Shown: positions 37,834-51,110 of the stretch, in pieces
How the letters are laid out: the number at the start of each line of letters is the position of its first letter
Position numbering within the stretch: the stretch's first letter is position 1
Assembly: GCA_965153455.1 (NCBI GenBank)
Contig: OZ234504.1
Span: 8,308,001 to 8,372,000, forward strand
Origin: Sphagnum compactum
Lineage: Eukaryota; Bryophyta; Sphagnopsida; Sphagnales
Length of the DNA: 64,000 bases
Reading direction: 5' to 3'
The notes under the pieces: model-generated
Told to the model about the DNA's origin: nothing
The model's database searches: none
What the model saw: the letters and a program-made list of their open reading frames with translations, nothing else
Translations under genes and position numbers: made by a program

Positions 37834-37940
37834 ACCTTTTGCCTGACTGTAGGCTGTAGCAGGCCATCCACCTAGTCTGGGTGTGCCCGCACCTCAACTA
37901 GTTAGATGACCTGCTATAATCTGTAGCCAGGCAAAAGGTA
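37834..37940. repeat. 107-bp near-perfect palindrome
   Basis: The first 12 bases 'accttttgcctg' and the last 12 are exact inverted copies. The arms continue to pair across nearly the whole length with almost no loop. By eye the differences between arms are mainly transitions (C/T or G/A). The sequence could be a small MITE, or a hairpin RNA if transcribed. Confidence 0.85.
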
Positions 37941-37949
37941 ACTGATAAC

Positions 37950-39440
37950 TTACCCAGTCCAAGGCATTCAAGAAGAAAGTTGTGAATACGAAATTGACAG
38001 ATCACAGCAAGAATATCAAATGCATATACCACCAGTTCTTTGAGGAGGACTCCCTACTCTGCAATCAGATATCATACAAAGCATATTTATTGGAGGATAA
38101 ATTGCTGCTCTTCAGAAACAAAGACGCCAACAGTAGTATAGTTCGGCACTCACTTGCTACATTTAACCTTAAGCTCTAGTGTGCTCCATAAATTGCTTAC
38201 ATTGTGTTTGTATCGTTTCTTCTTCTCCTTGTAAACTATGTGCTGGATATTACTCATTTAAGACGAAGTTTGAACCATTAGGAATCCACAAATAAAATAT
38301 GAAGGGTTGGCTAGAAAATAATGTTTCATCAAATTTCTTTGTCTGTCAACAAATCTTTTTCTTGTTGCTGTTGCATTTAACACTGTTTCTGTAGAAACTA
38401 TCCTGACTCTGGCAGCATTCCAAGATCTACTCCTAATGTATTAAGCATGGGAAAAATGTGCCTTGAATCTGTTCATGTGTTTGAACTGTGAGATAAAAGA
38501 CCTTGATCTTCAATATGTCTTCAATTGTCCTTTAGTTTAGTACCCTGCCGTGTCTCAAATCCATTTTCCTAGTGATGGAGGTCATCATGGAAAGAACTGA
38601 GATGACTGTAGTATGGGTTAGGCACTACTGAGAAACAGCATTGAAAAACAAGTAGCTCTTAATACTGTGTGTCAGTATGTGTATTCAGGAAGGGAAACCG
38701 CATAGATAGTCTCAGACAAAATAGTGAAATACATCTTAGTTTCTCGCTGCAAAGACAGTTTCAATCCCCTGTACACAAAATAAACAATAACAATTCTTTG
38801 GGCTGCAACAAAACTTCAAGCCTGTGTCATACAAAGACAACTGAGCAACACATCCGTCTGTCAAGATGACTCTGAGCCCATGTTACACATAACACTGAGC
38901 AATGCATTTGTTTGAGATCTTGGTGTGAGGTCATTTCTGTAAAATGGGAATGGATGTATGACAATCAGGCCTAAAAATACAGAAATCAGGTACTTTAGAA
39001 GAGATAAGTAGACAAAGAACAACAACCCATGGTAGAAAAACATTTCTGACCATACATGAAAGTTACTGGTTATCAAACAGACTTAATAGTGAAGCCCACA
39101 AATTGATGACAAGGGACAAATGTTGTTTATAAGAAAAAACTATGCACAAACTATTCAGAAAGTCTTTTAAGAAAGAATGAGGGTTCTTCATGGTACATGG
39201 ATTATTCTAGTTGTGACTGATAATGTGGTATTCAGATTTAGAGAGCCTTACAACAGGTCCAATATCCTTGTGGCCACAGCAGATCGTTGTGAACTTGGAT
39301 CAGCCACCAATCCTTTGATGCAATCATTGTCTTCTTCATTTCTCTTTCTAGGACCCTTAGTTTACTTCCTCTCCTCCAAGTTGCGTTTGTCATCATTATC
39401 TTTCTCTTCTGACAAATGGCAATATATATGACCTGAGGAA
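37950..39440. other. Intergenic and probable 3' flank of the methyltransferase gene
   Basis: No recognised frame. The 65-codon plus frame at 37982-38179 has no motif. The stretch next to 39445 should hold the 3' UTR of the minus-strand methyltransferase gene. Confidence 0.45.
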
Positions 39441-39444
39441 TGGA

Positions 39445-40189
39445 TCAAGGAGCTCTGGTTTCAACAAGAAGAAGGCGCCTGTAAGGCTTCCCATGGATGT
39501 CGGCCTTGATATGCCTGGGCACCTGTCGAATTTGGTTGAAGAGATTAAGCTCATCCTCGAGGAGCCCAAAGTTAGCATCCACGTCACCAATTTGAGATAC
39601 CTTCACATTTGAAAATCCTAAGTGTGGCAACAGTTCTTCAGGCCAATCACTGTGGAAATAGAAATGAGTGTCCAACTCCCGAGCCATATGAGTGGAGGAC
39701 TCATTCATGAAATCGGCAAGCAAGACGGTCTCATTCTTGCAATTGAGAGAGATACACTTCAAAGTCTCCTTGGCATCAGATTCATGCAGATAGTACAAGA
39801 AGCCTTCCAACATCCAAACAGTTGGCCAATCCTGGTTGAATCCAGCATTGACAAGACTCAGGAACCAATCCTGAGAGGCTACATCAGCTGCAACTCTTTG
39901 GACACTCTTTGCATGCAGTTCCGGCAACATTTGTCCACCATCAACCAGAGCCTGCAGGAGAGACTCTTTCAGTTGCACCACTTTAAGAAAATCCACCTCA
40001 AACACAGAGCATTCTTTCAATGAGCTCATGCGATATGCTCGGGCGTCCATTCCTGCACATGTGTACTGTATGACTTAGTTACTCAGACGCTGCTGCACCT
40101 GAACCTTGTTCAGGGAAGAACTTGCATGTCACAGACTAACTTCCCCCCAGTGCAAGAACAGTGCAAAGCGGTACCTATCACATCCTACA

Positions 40190-40261
<72 letters not shown>

Positions 40262-41031
40262 AATTTATTTGGAAATACATCTCCTTCATGCACTTGACAT
40301 GTGTGAGAAATAAGAGGGAAGATGGAAGAAGAAGAGGGGAGGAGGAGGACGCACATACCAGCACCCAGAAGCACCACTTGAGGAGTGCAATAGGGAGGGA
40401 AACGGTTCAAAGCTTGCGACAAGCGAGAATCAAACCATAGCGTACGCACGGCCAGCATAACTCCAGGCACTTCTCTGGCATTGCTTTGCCAGTCTTTTTT
40501 CATCTTCTCTTGTAAGCTGCTGAGAAACGAATCCCCCGCAAGCACTTCCGCTAAAGGATCGTGAATGACATGGTTCCATAGAGCTCGCCCCGCCGCCGTC
40601 TGACATGCACTTCTCTCTACCACATCCCGCTGCGGATCAAGCGTTCTGTGTAGCTCCCGGATCGCGCTCCACGGCTTCCCCGGACGGAATTCCCTAATCC
40701 CGAATTCGCAGCTCAAATTATTGAAAGGGACGTTGGCGAATTTTTCATTGACCACCGAGTCTTTTTCTTCTTCTTCTTCTGTGTGTGCAGCACTATCATC
40801 ATCATCATCAAGAGCGGAGGATACTACTACTACTACACCTTCAACAACGTCCTTTGCTGGCATCATCATCGCATCTTGTTGCTCCGATCGACCGTCAGAG
40901 ACTACTTCTTCACTACTATTATGGCCTTTAGATTGGACGTCCAGGGGGGCACTCATGTTCTCCAGCGCGTGGACCTTCTTCTTCTTCTTCGCTCCCAGTA
41001 GAGTCCGCTGGGATCGCGGCATCAATGACAT
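39445..41031 (-). CDS. SAM-dependent methyltransferase, leucine carboxyl methyltransferase family, 2 exons
   Basis: Exon 1 is 41031-40359 and exon 2 is 40052-39445, joined in frame to about 426 codons. The intron is 306 bp (donor GTATGT). Motif I, QVVLLGAGMDARAYRM, spans the splice junction and is the SAM-binding motif of the PPM1/leucine carboxyl methyltransferase-like family. It is followed by VFEVDFLKVVQLK (acidic loop after strand 2) and WPTVWMLEGFLYYL (strand 4). The first 130 residues contain basic KKKKK and acidic EEEEEK tracts, then RTLDPQRDVVERSACQTAAG, which opens the family domain. Plant members are often annotated as chloroplastic O-methyltransferase 1-like; the substrate is not evident. 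ATG 41031 is the first in the open frame, which extends upstream without another ATG to a stop at about 41138. An upstream exon is possible, and plastid targeting is unproven. Confidence 0.82.
40195..40257 (+). repeat. (CT)n microsatellite in the methyltransferase intron
   Basis: About 31 uninterrupted CT dinucleotides lie inside the single intron of the methyltransferase gene. On the transcribed strand this is (GA)n. Confidence 0.97.
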
Positions 41032-41039
41032 CGGCGATC

Positions 41040-41985
41040 CTGCTACTGCGCCACTCGCACTCTGCAGCAGCTGCAATGCGCTTACCAAAACCAACTTATA
41101 CTTCCCAATTGCGAACTTCGCTGCGGAATTATTGCTTCAAGCTCCTCCTCCTCCTCCTCCTCCTCCACACTAAAAATCCCTTCCTCTACAGTTACCCGCG
41201 AGAGCCGTTCCTCCGAGCTCGTTTGCTCCTCTGCTCCAAACTACCAATTTCTCTTCCCAAACCGTTGTGACAATTTTACACTCCTCCAAGCTCTTAACAA
41301 ACCTCCCACTCCCCCAACCAACTCCTCTCAAAACCTTAATACAAGAATCATTTTACCACTCACCACGCACCGACAGCAACAAAGGGTACACTTTCTTTCA
41401 TACATACCTTCAACAATCATGGTAAATTGTTCTTGCAAAATTGTTCTTCTTCTTATTCTGCCAGCTACTCCAAACTTCGTAAAACAAACTTGAACACTCC
41501 TCGGACTCCTCCTCCCACCTCCACCCACCACTACTCTGCAAAATAAAACCGTCACTCAATAATCTTGACGCACTAAGCAAACCCCACTCACTCACTCAAT
41601 CACTCACTCACTCACTCTTGAGGAAAAAATCCATTCACAATTTTTTTTCAAATTTCACCCCACATCTCATTTCATCTCTTCTTGTGTAATCGCTGGATGC
41701 AGTGACACTAAAACATTCTGACCATCCCAGCTCCATCTTCTTGATCAATAAGTAAAAAGCTCACAGGAGGAAAACTGAAGAAACAGGGAGTTGTAACAAC
41801 TGCACAATGCAACCTTTGTGAACCCAATCGACAGAACTCCAAGCATTCAATGGCACAGGATTAGATTGCAACAAAGTTGTCGACGAAATTGCGATCTGCA
41901 TTGACGCGCCGCAGCAGCGGCGGGAGGAGGGAGAAGGTGCCGCCATGGACACCACAGCAACAAAGCGCAGCAGCAGCAGCATCAC
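41040..41985. other. Upstream region of the methyltransferase gene
   Basis: Pyrimidine-rich DNA with (CTC)n near 41143-41166 and a 'cactcactcact' array near 41585-41620, as expected for a plant promoter or 5' leader. Short frames here have no recognised motif. Confidence 0.5.
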
Positions 41986-42195
41986 CAGCAGCAGCAGCGC
42001 TTGGACAAATGGTGGCCACGACGAATCTACGCCTTTTGGAACATTTCAGAACCTGCAAACTACAATCTTGCTAATAACGTAGATTTGGGTCAGCAGCAGC
42101 AGCGCTTGGACAAATGGTGGCCACGACGAATCTACGCCTTTTGGAACATTTCAGAACCTGCAAACTACAATCTTGCTAATAACGTAGATTTGGGT
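41986..42195. repeat. Perfect 105-bp tandem duplication
   Basis: Copies 41986-42090 and 42091-42195 appear identical. Each begins with a CAGCAGCAGCAG run followed by 'cgcttggacaaatggtggcc' and ends at 'gtagatttgggt'. The unit is 35 codons long, so the plus frame from 42001 reads the same peptide twice, but no known protein is recognised. Identity suggests a recent event, plausibly slippage or unequal exchange at the CAG run. Confidence 0.95.
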
Positions 42196-42199
42196 ATGC

Positions 42200-43840
42200 G
42201 AAAATCTTGTTCACATGCTTGCAGATGTGATCCCAGCCAGATAAGGTCATCAAAACCCAAAAAAAAACCAAAAAAAAAGAAGAAAATAGGAAAAAAAAAA
42301 TAAAAAAATCTTTTGATATTGGAGGCCCTTAATTGCCACATCCAAAGGACAAATTTTTCCATTTATTTATAATTATATATAATTAATTAATTAATAATTA
42401 ATTGAAAATTTTATTTAATATTTATTGCTGTGAATCAGACAAATAGAGTACATAGAGGATGAATGATAAGTGGTCATGAACACAGTTTTCTGTTTCCTTT
42501 CAGTTCCCTAGCTAAACCATCATGGTTAGTGATGGTTAGCTCACTTGCTTTGTTTCTTTTAACCTACCTACTAACTACCCACAAGCAAAGTTGTTAGTAG
42601 GTAGGTAATTAAAAAAACAGCCCTTACATATGTATAAACCATCTACTTACCTAGTAGTAGTAGTTACCTCTTTTCCTACCTACCTACCTACCTACCTAAC
42701 CTATGTATGACACCTATGTATTTCCTACAGAAATGGTTACCAAGGTGAAACCAAATATTAACTCAGTTGAGGTTCATCCACATTAGGTAGGGCTCTAGAC
42801 TCTAGGGTTTAGGGTTTATAACTAATGTGGTCTTCACCCTTTTCTTAAAGGTTCTTGACCACATAGTTTAAAGGATCAGGAATCAAACCACCAAGCTTAG
42901 TTCCAACCACTTTTGGTCAAGCTTCTCTTAATATTTATTTATTTATTTATTTAGATTTTATTTTATTTTATTTTTATATAATTTTTTTCCTTCCCTTTAT
43001 TGGATCATGAATTTCTCATCTTGATACCTGCACATGTGTGACTTATGCCCATCCATCATATGTGCACATATATAGTCTCTAGATGTCATTCTCATTGGGT
43101 CAAGTTTGCCAAAAAAAACTTATGCCCAAATCTTACACCTCAAGGCCAAATCTCTTCCTTATGGGAAGAGTCAATAATTAGTTTCGTGAAATGTTTGTAT
43201 GAGAGGGTAGCCAACTTGGCTTTGTATTTTCAAAACATTTGGTGATATAGAATTTTTTTGAATATCAATTATTTGGTTATTTCAAAATGTGCAATGGATT
43301 TTGATTTGGCTATGTGTGTTTGGCCCACCTAAAAAAAACTAGGTGATTTTAATTGTTTTAGAAATCCTACTAGCGATGAATAATATTTTAAGGGGAGATT
43401 TTTGTGATATGATTTGTGAGGGAATTGAACACCTGCACTACCCACTACAACACAAGCCTTCTCTTGCACATTGCAACTACACACAATGCACAAAACAAGT
43501 AACAAAACACAAAAACTGTGCTTACTTGCTCAATTTTGACGTGTGGGAGAATTGAAACCCCAAATTGCCCATTGTAACACAAGTCACTTGCAAAACAACA
43601 CACAACAAACATATATACTATACACAACAAAAAAAAACGTTAAAACTTTTTAGTTACTAACTTACTACCACCATAAAAATAAAAAAAATCTAAGGAAATT
43701 AAGGGCCAAATGCAAAAAAACCAAACCTCAACTTACCCAAACAAAATATATGTGTCAAAGTTATATCGGGTTTGCATATCCTGCAAAGCTACAATTGCAT
43801 GTGGGTATGGAAAATTTTCCAATGTGTAAAATTGTTGAAT
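42200..43840. other. AT-rich intergenic sequence, no gene seen
   Basis: Contains A-rich tracts (42258-42307), a (CTAC)n tract near 42675-42700, a short 'tctagggtttagggttta' telomere-like motif near 42801-42818, and an ATTT array near 42935-42970. No recognised frame. Confidence 0.55.
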
Positions 43841-43849
43841 AAACATCTT

Positions 43850-45790
43850 AACCACAAGGTGTATATGTGTTGTCAATTAGTTACAAAGTTTAGATTTGAT
43901 GAAAATCAAATTGCCAAAGCACCTTTCATCCTCAACAAAACCAATAACTTGGACCATGGCAATTTCTACCAACTTCAAATACACTGGTAGCTTGTGTGCA
44001 ATTACTTGTGAAAAGGCCAAAGATTTCCAAAATCAAGTCATAGGATTCATAATGTAAGGAGTACCCATGGATGATGCAACATTACTTTTCATTGTTAACT
44101 TAAAGAATGACATCTACAAATCCAAAAACATAGAAAATAGGACCTTTGGTACCAAGGTTTGATTAAGCCCCATCCTTTTAGGGTAACAATATTGGGCCTT
44201 GATCTTTGTAATGTATCTCTTAAATGACCCCTCAAAGTTTGCCATCATTTGGTATTGAGGGAAGACCACCCCCAAAGCTTCCATAATACCATGTGAAGGA
44301 CGTGAAACTACAACTCTAAATTTGAGAATTCAACAACTTTTTTCACCTAAATTTTCACAATTTCCATAATTTGAATGTGCACATCGTTAGTCACAAAACT
44401 CACAACCCTTGTTGGTCGGTCAAGATGTTTTGCCCAAATGTGTTCATTGCAATCAAAGGTCAAGTGTTCAAAACATGCATTTAGGTTCAATATCCACCAC
44501 ATGATGAAAAGGTCATGGGAGGAATCCACCAAAAACTTTCAGGTTTAAACACATCGGACTTGAAAACAATGTTAAAGTCCGCAAAATGTGAAAACAATTT
44601 TGCTTAACAAAGTTTGATTGCAAAGACATCCCAAGTTTGAGCCAATTTCATCAAGTTGTTCACTTCCTTCAACAATGGCAATGAAACTATCAACCCATAT
44701 AAGACCTCAATGTCACATAAAAATTCAAAATTCACCTTAGCAAAATCCAAAATCATTTTGACCACTAGAATGCAGTATTTATTCATTACCTTCTTTGTGG
44801 GTTCTAACATAAAATCCACTTTGTTTTGGCATTCTTCAACAACTTATTACCCTAAATTTCCAAGCCTTCAACAAGCTTGTTAAAGTTCCAAATGCCTCTT
44901 AAGGCTTTTGTTGAAGTAAACATATAAGGTTTGGAACAAATTCTCCAACCTACAAACCATGTTCAACTTGGACAAGCTTGCATGACCAAATTAGTTCCTT
45001 GGGCCATGCAATGAATGCCTTGCATGTGAAAAATATAATCAAATTGAATTTGTCATGTAACTCTAACCTTGGCACCCTAAAAAACATTCATGCAATCAGC
45101 TCTAATACAAATGAGCTTACTAGACAATAATTCACCTATTAAACCACTAATAGTTAATAATGTTTGAATGATGATTTTGGTTAGGTTTCCAAAATTAACC
45201 CCTTCAATCACGCTTTCAAGGGTAATTAGGATTGGAATCCAAGATTAATCCTTGATGACATTTACATGCAAGGACAACTAGCTTTGATATCAACACTTTT
45301 AATTTCATCACAAGAAATAGAGATGTAATCTATTGCATTCACAACTTTTGCAATGGCTACATTAACAATGTCATGCATTATTTTAGCCATGGACTAGCTA
45401 ATATTATCACACTAATGCTTCTGTGGATACTTGAGGGAACTATAATAAACATTTCATGCTTTCATATTCAACCATGGGATTTCCCTCTCAAAGTGGGTAG
45501 AAAATTGTGGCAAATTAAATGATTGTTTTCAATCCCTCATGTGTCACACCTTGCATAACCTTGTCCAACACATTTTCCCCACTTCTAGAAACATAAAACA
45601 CTTCATTCTTAGCATGTTGATAATCTTCAACATAATAGAATGTACCTTTAACAACATTGAACATGGGGGAAGTATTTTTTTCGAACTAGCATGTTTACAA
45701 AGATAATCAAACTTGGGAATAATTTTTTTTTCAATACGCACAACCTTTGTGCAAATCTTGCATTAAATATGTTTGACAATTGCCCATCTT
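43850..45790 (-). mobile_element. hAT-type transposase relic (fragment 2, most of the protein)
   Basis: Minus-strand peptides follow transposase order. IIPKFDYLCKHASSKK (about 45685-45735) is the BED-like region and is followed by a degenerate NEVFYVS-type segment near 45590. GNPMVEYES-like and SISCDEIKSVD-like pieces lie at about 45480 and 45310, then ITLESVIEG near 45200. HCMAQGTNLVMQAC lies near 44990. MLEPTKKVMNKYCILVVKM (44760-44817) and FEFLCDIEVLYGLIVSLPLL (about 44680-44740) come next, followed by a LMKLAQTWDVFAIKLC tail. Plant homologues read similarly around MLSPAKRVLxEYRxLxVKM. Many stops and frameshifts mean it is dead. Same family as 10490-10900. Confidence 0.7.
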
Positions 45791-45849
45791 CACTCAAAAC
45801 ATTTTTTGTCCAAAGAAGTTTTGCAACCCAAACATCTTGAAAATTTCAA

Positions 45850-48800
45850 TTTAACTCACAAGCATTTTTTTTTCTTAAACTCAATTTCAATTTCTTTTGG
45901 GGTTTTTAAGTTTTAAAACTTCAAAGATTAGATCAACTTGGGATGGATTTCTTTCATTCATAATTGACTTCCCTTTGTCCCCCATAAAGGTTGAGTTGTT
46001 ATTTTTAACAACATTGTTAGGGTCACATTGTTAACCAAACAAGCAACAAAACTTGAAGTTGTTTAGAAGTTTAAAAGGTTTAAAAGGAACCACGTTGAGA
46101 CTCAAATACAACTCGAGATTCACAAAGAACTTAATAACTAAATAATGGCTAAATTTTGGGTAAATTTAGTGGCCAAACATAGTGGCTAAACTTAATGGTT
46201 ACACCTAATAAGTACACATAGTGACTAAATTTAGGTAGGTAAGTAGGTATGTAAGTAGGAAGGTGAGAAGGTATAAATAGATATGTAGGTAGGTAAGTAA
46301 CTAAATAGTAGGTAGGTGGGTGAGGTAGGTAAGTAGTTAATTAAATAAATAGGTGGATAATAGGTAGGAGGTAGTAGACCATGTCGCATTTGATTAAAAT
46401 CATTGGTCATATTGACTAAATGTTCAACTTGATTAAAAACCATTGGTCATTTTGACTAAAAATCATGGGCCATCTTGATTAAATTTGTTCATTGATTAAA
46501 AACCATTGGCCACTTTGACTATGACTATATGTAACTAATCAAATAAACCATTATGGTCACATTGATTAGTAAAAAAATACATGTGGTAGGGTAAAAGCAA
46601 ACTACGTCCCCCAAAAATTGTAGTCACAAATATAGTTTTCTGCATTTCGTAACTTTGGAGTCATGTTGGATTTGTTTTGTTTTTTTAAAGTGTATTTGAT
46701 TAGCTTTAGGCTTAAACTAGATAATTCACTAAAAAAATCCATAAATAATTAAATAAATAAATAAATAATTGAACATACAAAGTATATATATGTGATAAAC
46801 TAATACTTGTCATGGAGTATGAAAAAATACATATATACTTCAAAAGTAGGGTTGTGGGTGGAAGTTTTTGATGAACTTTTTTATGGTGAATGTTGATATA
46901 CATTAATTAAATTTAGGGAAATTTAGATTTTAAATTTTACTCAAAAATATGTTTTTTCCACTTTTTGAGCAAAAAAAGGAAAAAATAATATGCTTTAGGT
47001 CAAAAACTAGTGCCATTGGAAAGAGAAAAAAAAGTTTATAGTTGGGCATGGTTTTATTTTCCATTTCTATTTGATTTAATTTGATCATATTTCTTATAGT
47101 TTGAAATAAATGTATTTGTTTCTAGGACCAAAGTAACCTAAAATGTACATTACATATTATAAACACATTGTATATTGTTTATTCTTTAGTTTTAGGCCGT
47201 TGGATTGAAAATGATCGACTCCAAATCAAATTTGGCTAGTTGGAAATTTATTGTGTCTTTATTATTTTCAATTATCAAATGTCGCAATCACTCTGCTCCA
47301 TCAATTTGTTGCATTAAAAAAGACTTAGCTTCAATTCGTGCAATGTTATTAGGTTGTGCCATCACTTCCATCAACTTGTTCGCACTAAAGAAGACTTGGG
47401 TTCATTTTGTTCAACACCGTTAGGTTGTGCCAACACCTATAGCAAATTGTTTTCTCACGATGCAATGAGCTTGGTGCATCTCAAGCAATTCCAACATGTT
47501 GAAGTAATGTAAAAATGTAGGGGTAACTTTGATGTCTGAAATCTTTGGAATTGTCTGAGCATCCTAAAAGGTTGTTGTTCAAGATGTTTTCTTCTTTTGA
47601 GCTAGTAGTAGGGATCTAAACCCTATCATTTTGTTCTAATTACGGTTGGTGTCCAAAACAACTTGTAGAATGTGATCTAATCCAATTTCTTACAACCTTT
47701 ATCATCAAGGATTTGCAATCTTTCTTTCCACTAATGCAAATTCGCATTGTGTAATGTCAAGTCTACAATTCTAAAAGCTTTTCTTGCAGCCAATGCCATG
47801 AACTTTGTGCATTCCAGGAAAATCGCAACATCTTCAACATTGTGGTTGGTCAATCTACATTTGTCAACCAAAGTTGGATGAGATTTTGACAACCTCCCAT
47901 GATAGGTTGAAATCTAATATACAACACTAGTTGTTTGGGTAGTAGTTGATGAGTTCAGCTAAGAAAGGGGTGAGCTTAAGTTGCAATATTTTAGTGAGAT
48001 GAGGTGTGATTTATCTTTCACTGAAAGATAGGTTGATTTCACGACTTATGTATCACTGAAAAGTAGGTCAATTGTTGACAAGAAGGTAGGCAATAACTAT
48101 TTTGTCTCAAAAACTTAGCCAAGCTTTTATCAACATCTTTGTAGTTCAATTTTTTTGTTTTATTGTTAAAGCTAGTAGGACATTTAGCTTTTGAATCTCA
48201 TTATTTGTTTCCAATTTTTAATGCTTAGACCTTGAATTCTTAGCAAGGATTGTTTCAGAAGTGCACTTGTAGGCAAATTTCTTTTTGAATCACATTTGAA
48301 GTACTAGTTGTGCACTTGTAGGCATTTTTTTTTCAAATCACACCAATAATGGTTGTGGATGTTTGTTTCAAATGTGCATTTATTTGCCTAATGCAGACTG
48401 GTACTAGTCTAATGCAGGATGGAAGTTAGTGGATATGAACTTAAATTTGGAAAGATGTAGCATTTAGAAGGTATGTAATTTTTGTCTAAGTGCTTTGCAT
48501 TTGTGTGAAGCTAAGCAGAACTTGTGTTATCTTTCCTACTTTCACATTTGTTGCAACATGTTTTCTGTTGGGGGACCATGGAACACAAAATAATGAAAAT
48601 GAATTGCAATATATGTTTCCAAAAGCTAACACAACAACTTGGATGGCATATTTGGAAGAAGCAAAATCTATGTAGAAAAAAATATATATGGAAAAATAGA
48701 TATATTGTAGTAATATATCAACTCTTCTAATGCATTTTTTTTTTTTCTATATAAAAGAAGCTGCAACACATGTGTTGTGTTGGGGGATGAGTACATAGAT

Positions 48801-51110
48801 GGAGATTTGGTTGTGGTGTATTGTAGGTATCAAGTCCATAGATGTACAATGGATTCACCACAATACAACAAACCTAATGTGTTGGATGAATCTTCAATGA
48901 TCTTTAAGGTGAACATTTTTATTGTTCATAATTCTCAAATAATTCATGCATCTTGTCATTGATAACAACTTTGGAACTTTGAAGGCTAATTTGGTGATCG
49001 CCGTACACATTGTTCTTTGGTTTGGGTTTAAATGGCTTGCTTAAGGTATACCTTTTGTATGCAATTTTGCACTAGCAGTGGAAGCCCATGATTTTGCAAT
49101 GGGTGATTTTTCACCAAATCCACCAAATGATATAATTTTGAATATCATTTGGCCCTTGATATACGGAATTTTGTCGTTGGAGGATTGAAAAGAATTGTTT
49201 TGAATTTTGTGTCTTACTAGCAAAGCATGGAAAAATTTGGTAGATTGTAGTCAAGGATGGGCCCATTGTAGGTTTCATCTTCTTGAACTTCAATTTTAGA
49301 AACAAAAAATGTTGGAAGATTTACACAGAAAACTACAGTTGGAAGTGCACGAACTTAAAAGTTCTAGCAACTCAAATGACTTTGATGGGGAACCTAATGG
49401 AGAACCCTAACATGCTATTAGTAGCACATCATTTTGAAATTTGATCTAGTGTAAATGCCCATGTTATAACAACATGTAACTTGATTTTTGTTTTAAATAA
49501 CACTTTTGTTTTTGGTCAAAATAATGTAGGGTAGTGAGTTTTTGACACGTTTAAAGTGTTGTTGTGTATGAATGTTGAACCAATTTACTAAACTTGTTTT
49601 AATTCCTTATTGGTTAAGGTAACATTGACCTAGTTACTCATTTTCATTCCATGACATATTCAACACCTCCCTTGCAACTATACAATTATTGTGGTTGAAC
49701 ATGCAAAATTGTTTTGTTTTTATTGTTAGGAGGCATTGAATATATTAATTTGACATCCCATGTTGGAATGTCTTTTCATGACCTTGGCGTAACAACAATC
49801 ATAGTAATTTAAAAGTTCATTTAAAAAAAAAAGAATCAAATTCTTGTTAATTTTAAAATAAACCAAAATTGAAAGGGAAAAATATATTTGTTTGATTTTG
49901 ACAGAGAAAGTGATTAGAACGGGGAAAAAAAATTTACCCATTTTAAAAAGAGGGTGGTTAAAATTGGCAAAATAAATTGTCCACCCCAAAATCATGAATG
50001 GAAAAGATATTTAAATATTTGTTACATGCCACTTCCCCACTAAATATTAATAAATTTTTGTGTTTAAAATGACTTTATTAAGTCTAATTAATCATAAACA
50101 TAACATTGATAAAAAATAATGTGGATTTGTCCAACTTTGATGAAATGTAAAATGGATGTTTCATTTTCAATTTTGATTTTCAATGTTTTTAAGTATGATT
50201 AAAAGGTGTCCACTAAAATATACAAAAGAATTTAAGTTGAAATACAATGATTTTATGTCTTTATATTATATTTAATTAATTAAATGATTAATGTAAATTT
50301 TTTATCCTATTTTACATTTTTATTAGAATAATTATTATATTAAAAATATTTAAAAGTATTATTGAAAATTCAATATTTTAGTTTTAAAATTATAATCATA
50401 ATGAAATTTCACATTGACTTATTTGTAATTTTTATTTGAACTATAAACCAAAAGGTACTATCATGTTAAATTCAATTTTATCATTTGTTGGAATTATGAA
50501 CATTGTCAAAATTAATCAATATCAAATTTATCAAAAAATGTATGGATGTAAAGTGTGACTTAATGTTTAAAATATATTAAAATAATTTACAATCATGATG
50601 TGTAAATCAAAAATCATAATTATAATTTTAAATTCATATTTCAAAACATAAATAATATATTATTTAATAGACCATTAAACTTTAAAATTTAAATGTTTCG
50701 TGAAAAGGTGACACACAAATGCATTTGAATCTGAATATGCATTCTTAAATAACAACATGCACAAAAAAATCTTAAAGTTTTAAAGATGTTTAATTATATA
50801 ATAGGTTGAATTTTAGGGTTTATATTTTAAGATTTAGGATTTTTTTGAATTTAAGTTTTGGGTTTTTTAATTTTGTTTTAGGATTAGATTTTAGGGTTGG
50901 GGTTTTAAGGTTTTGTGACTTGAAGTTTTAAGCAGTTGAGTTTGAGTTGCAAAACTTTTTTATGCTTAAAATGATGGTTTTAGGATTATGTTTTGTGTAC
51001 GTAGAATGATCAAGCTAAAAGTTAACCCCCAAAAGGGGTGGGTTTAGGTGTAGGGTAAATAGAAGGTCAAAATCTAGGATGTAAATAAAAATTATCATGG
51101 TGACTATATA
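45850..51110. other. Very AT-rich intergenic sequence, no gene seen
   Basis: About 46230-46375 is a degenerate GTAG/GGTA microsatellite. About 46380-46560 has imperfect repeats of 'gattaaaa.ccattggtca'. About 48250-48420 has 'gtgcacttgtaggca' twice about 57 bp apart. The 50.0-51.1 kb part is nearly all A and T, with degenerate 'tttagggttt' motifs near 50810-50910. Frames such as 47205-47423 and 48777-48962 are unrecognised. Confidence 0.55.

Noticed and set aside
40126-40440. Ser-Leu repeat proteins in plus frames
   Set aside because: They are translations of the (CT)n microsatellite inside an intron.
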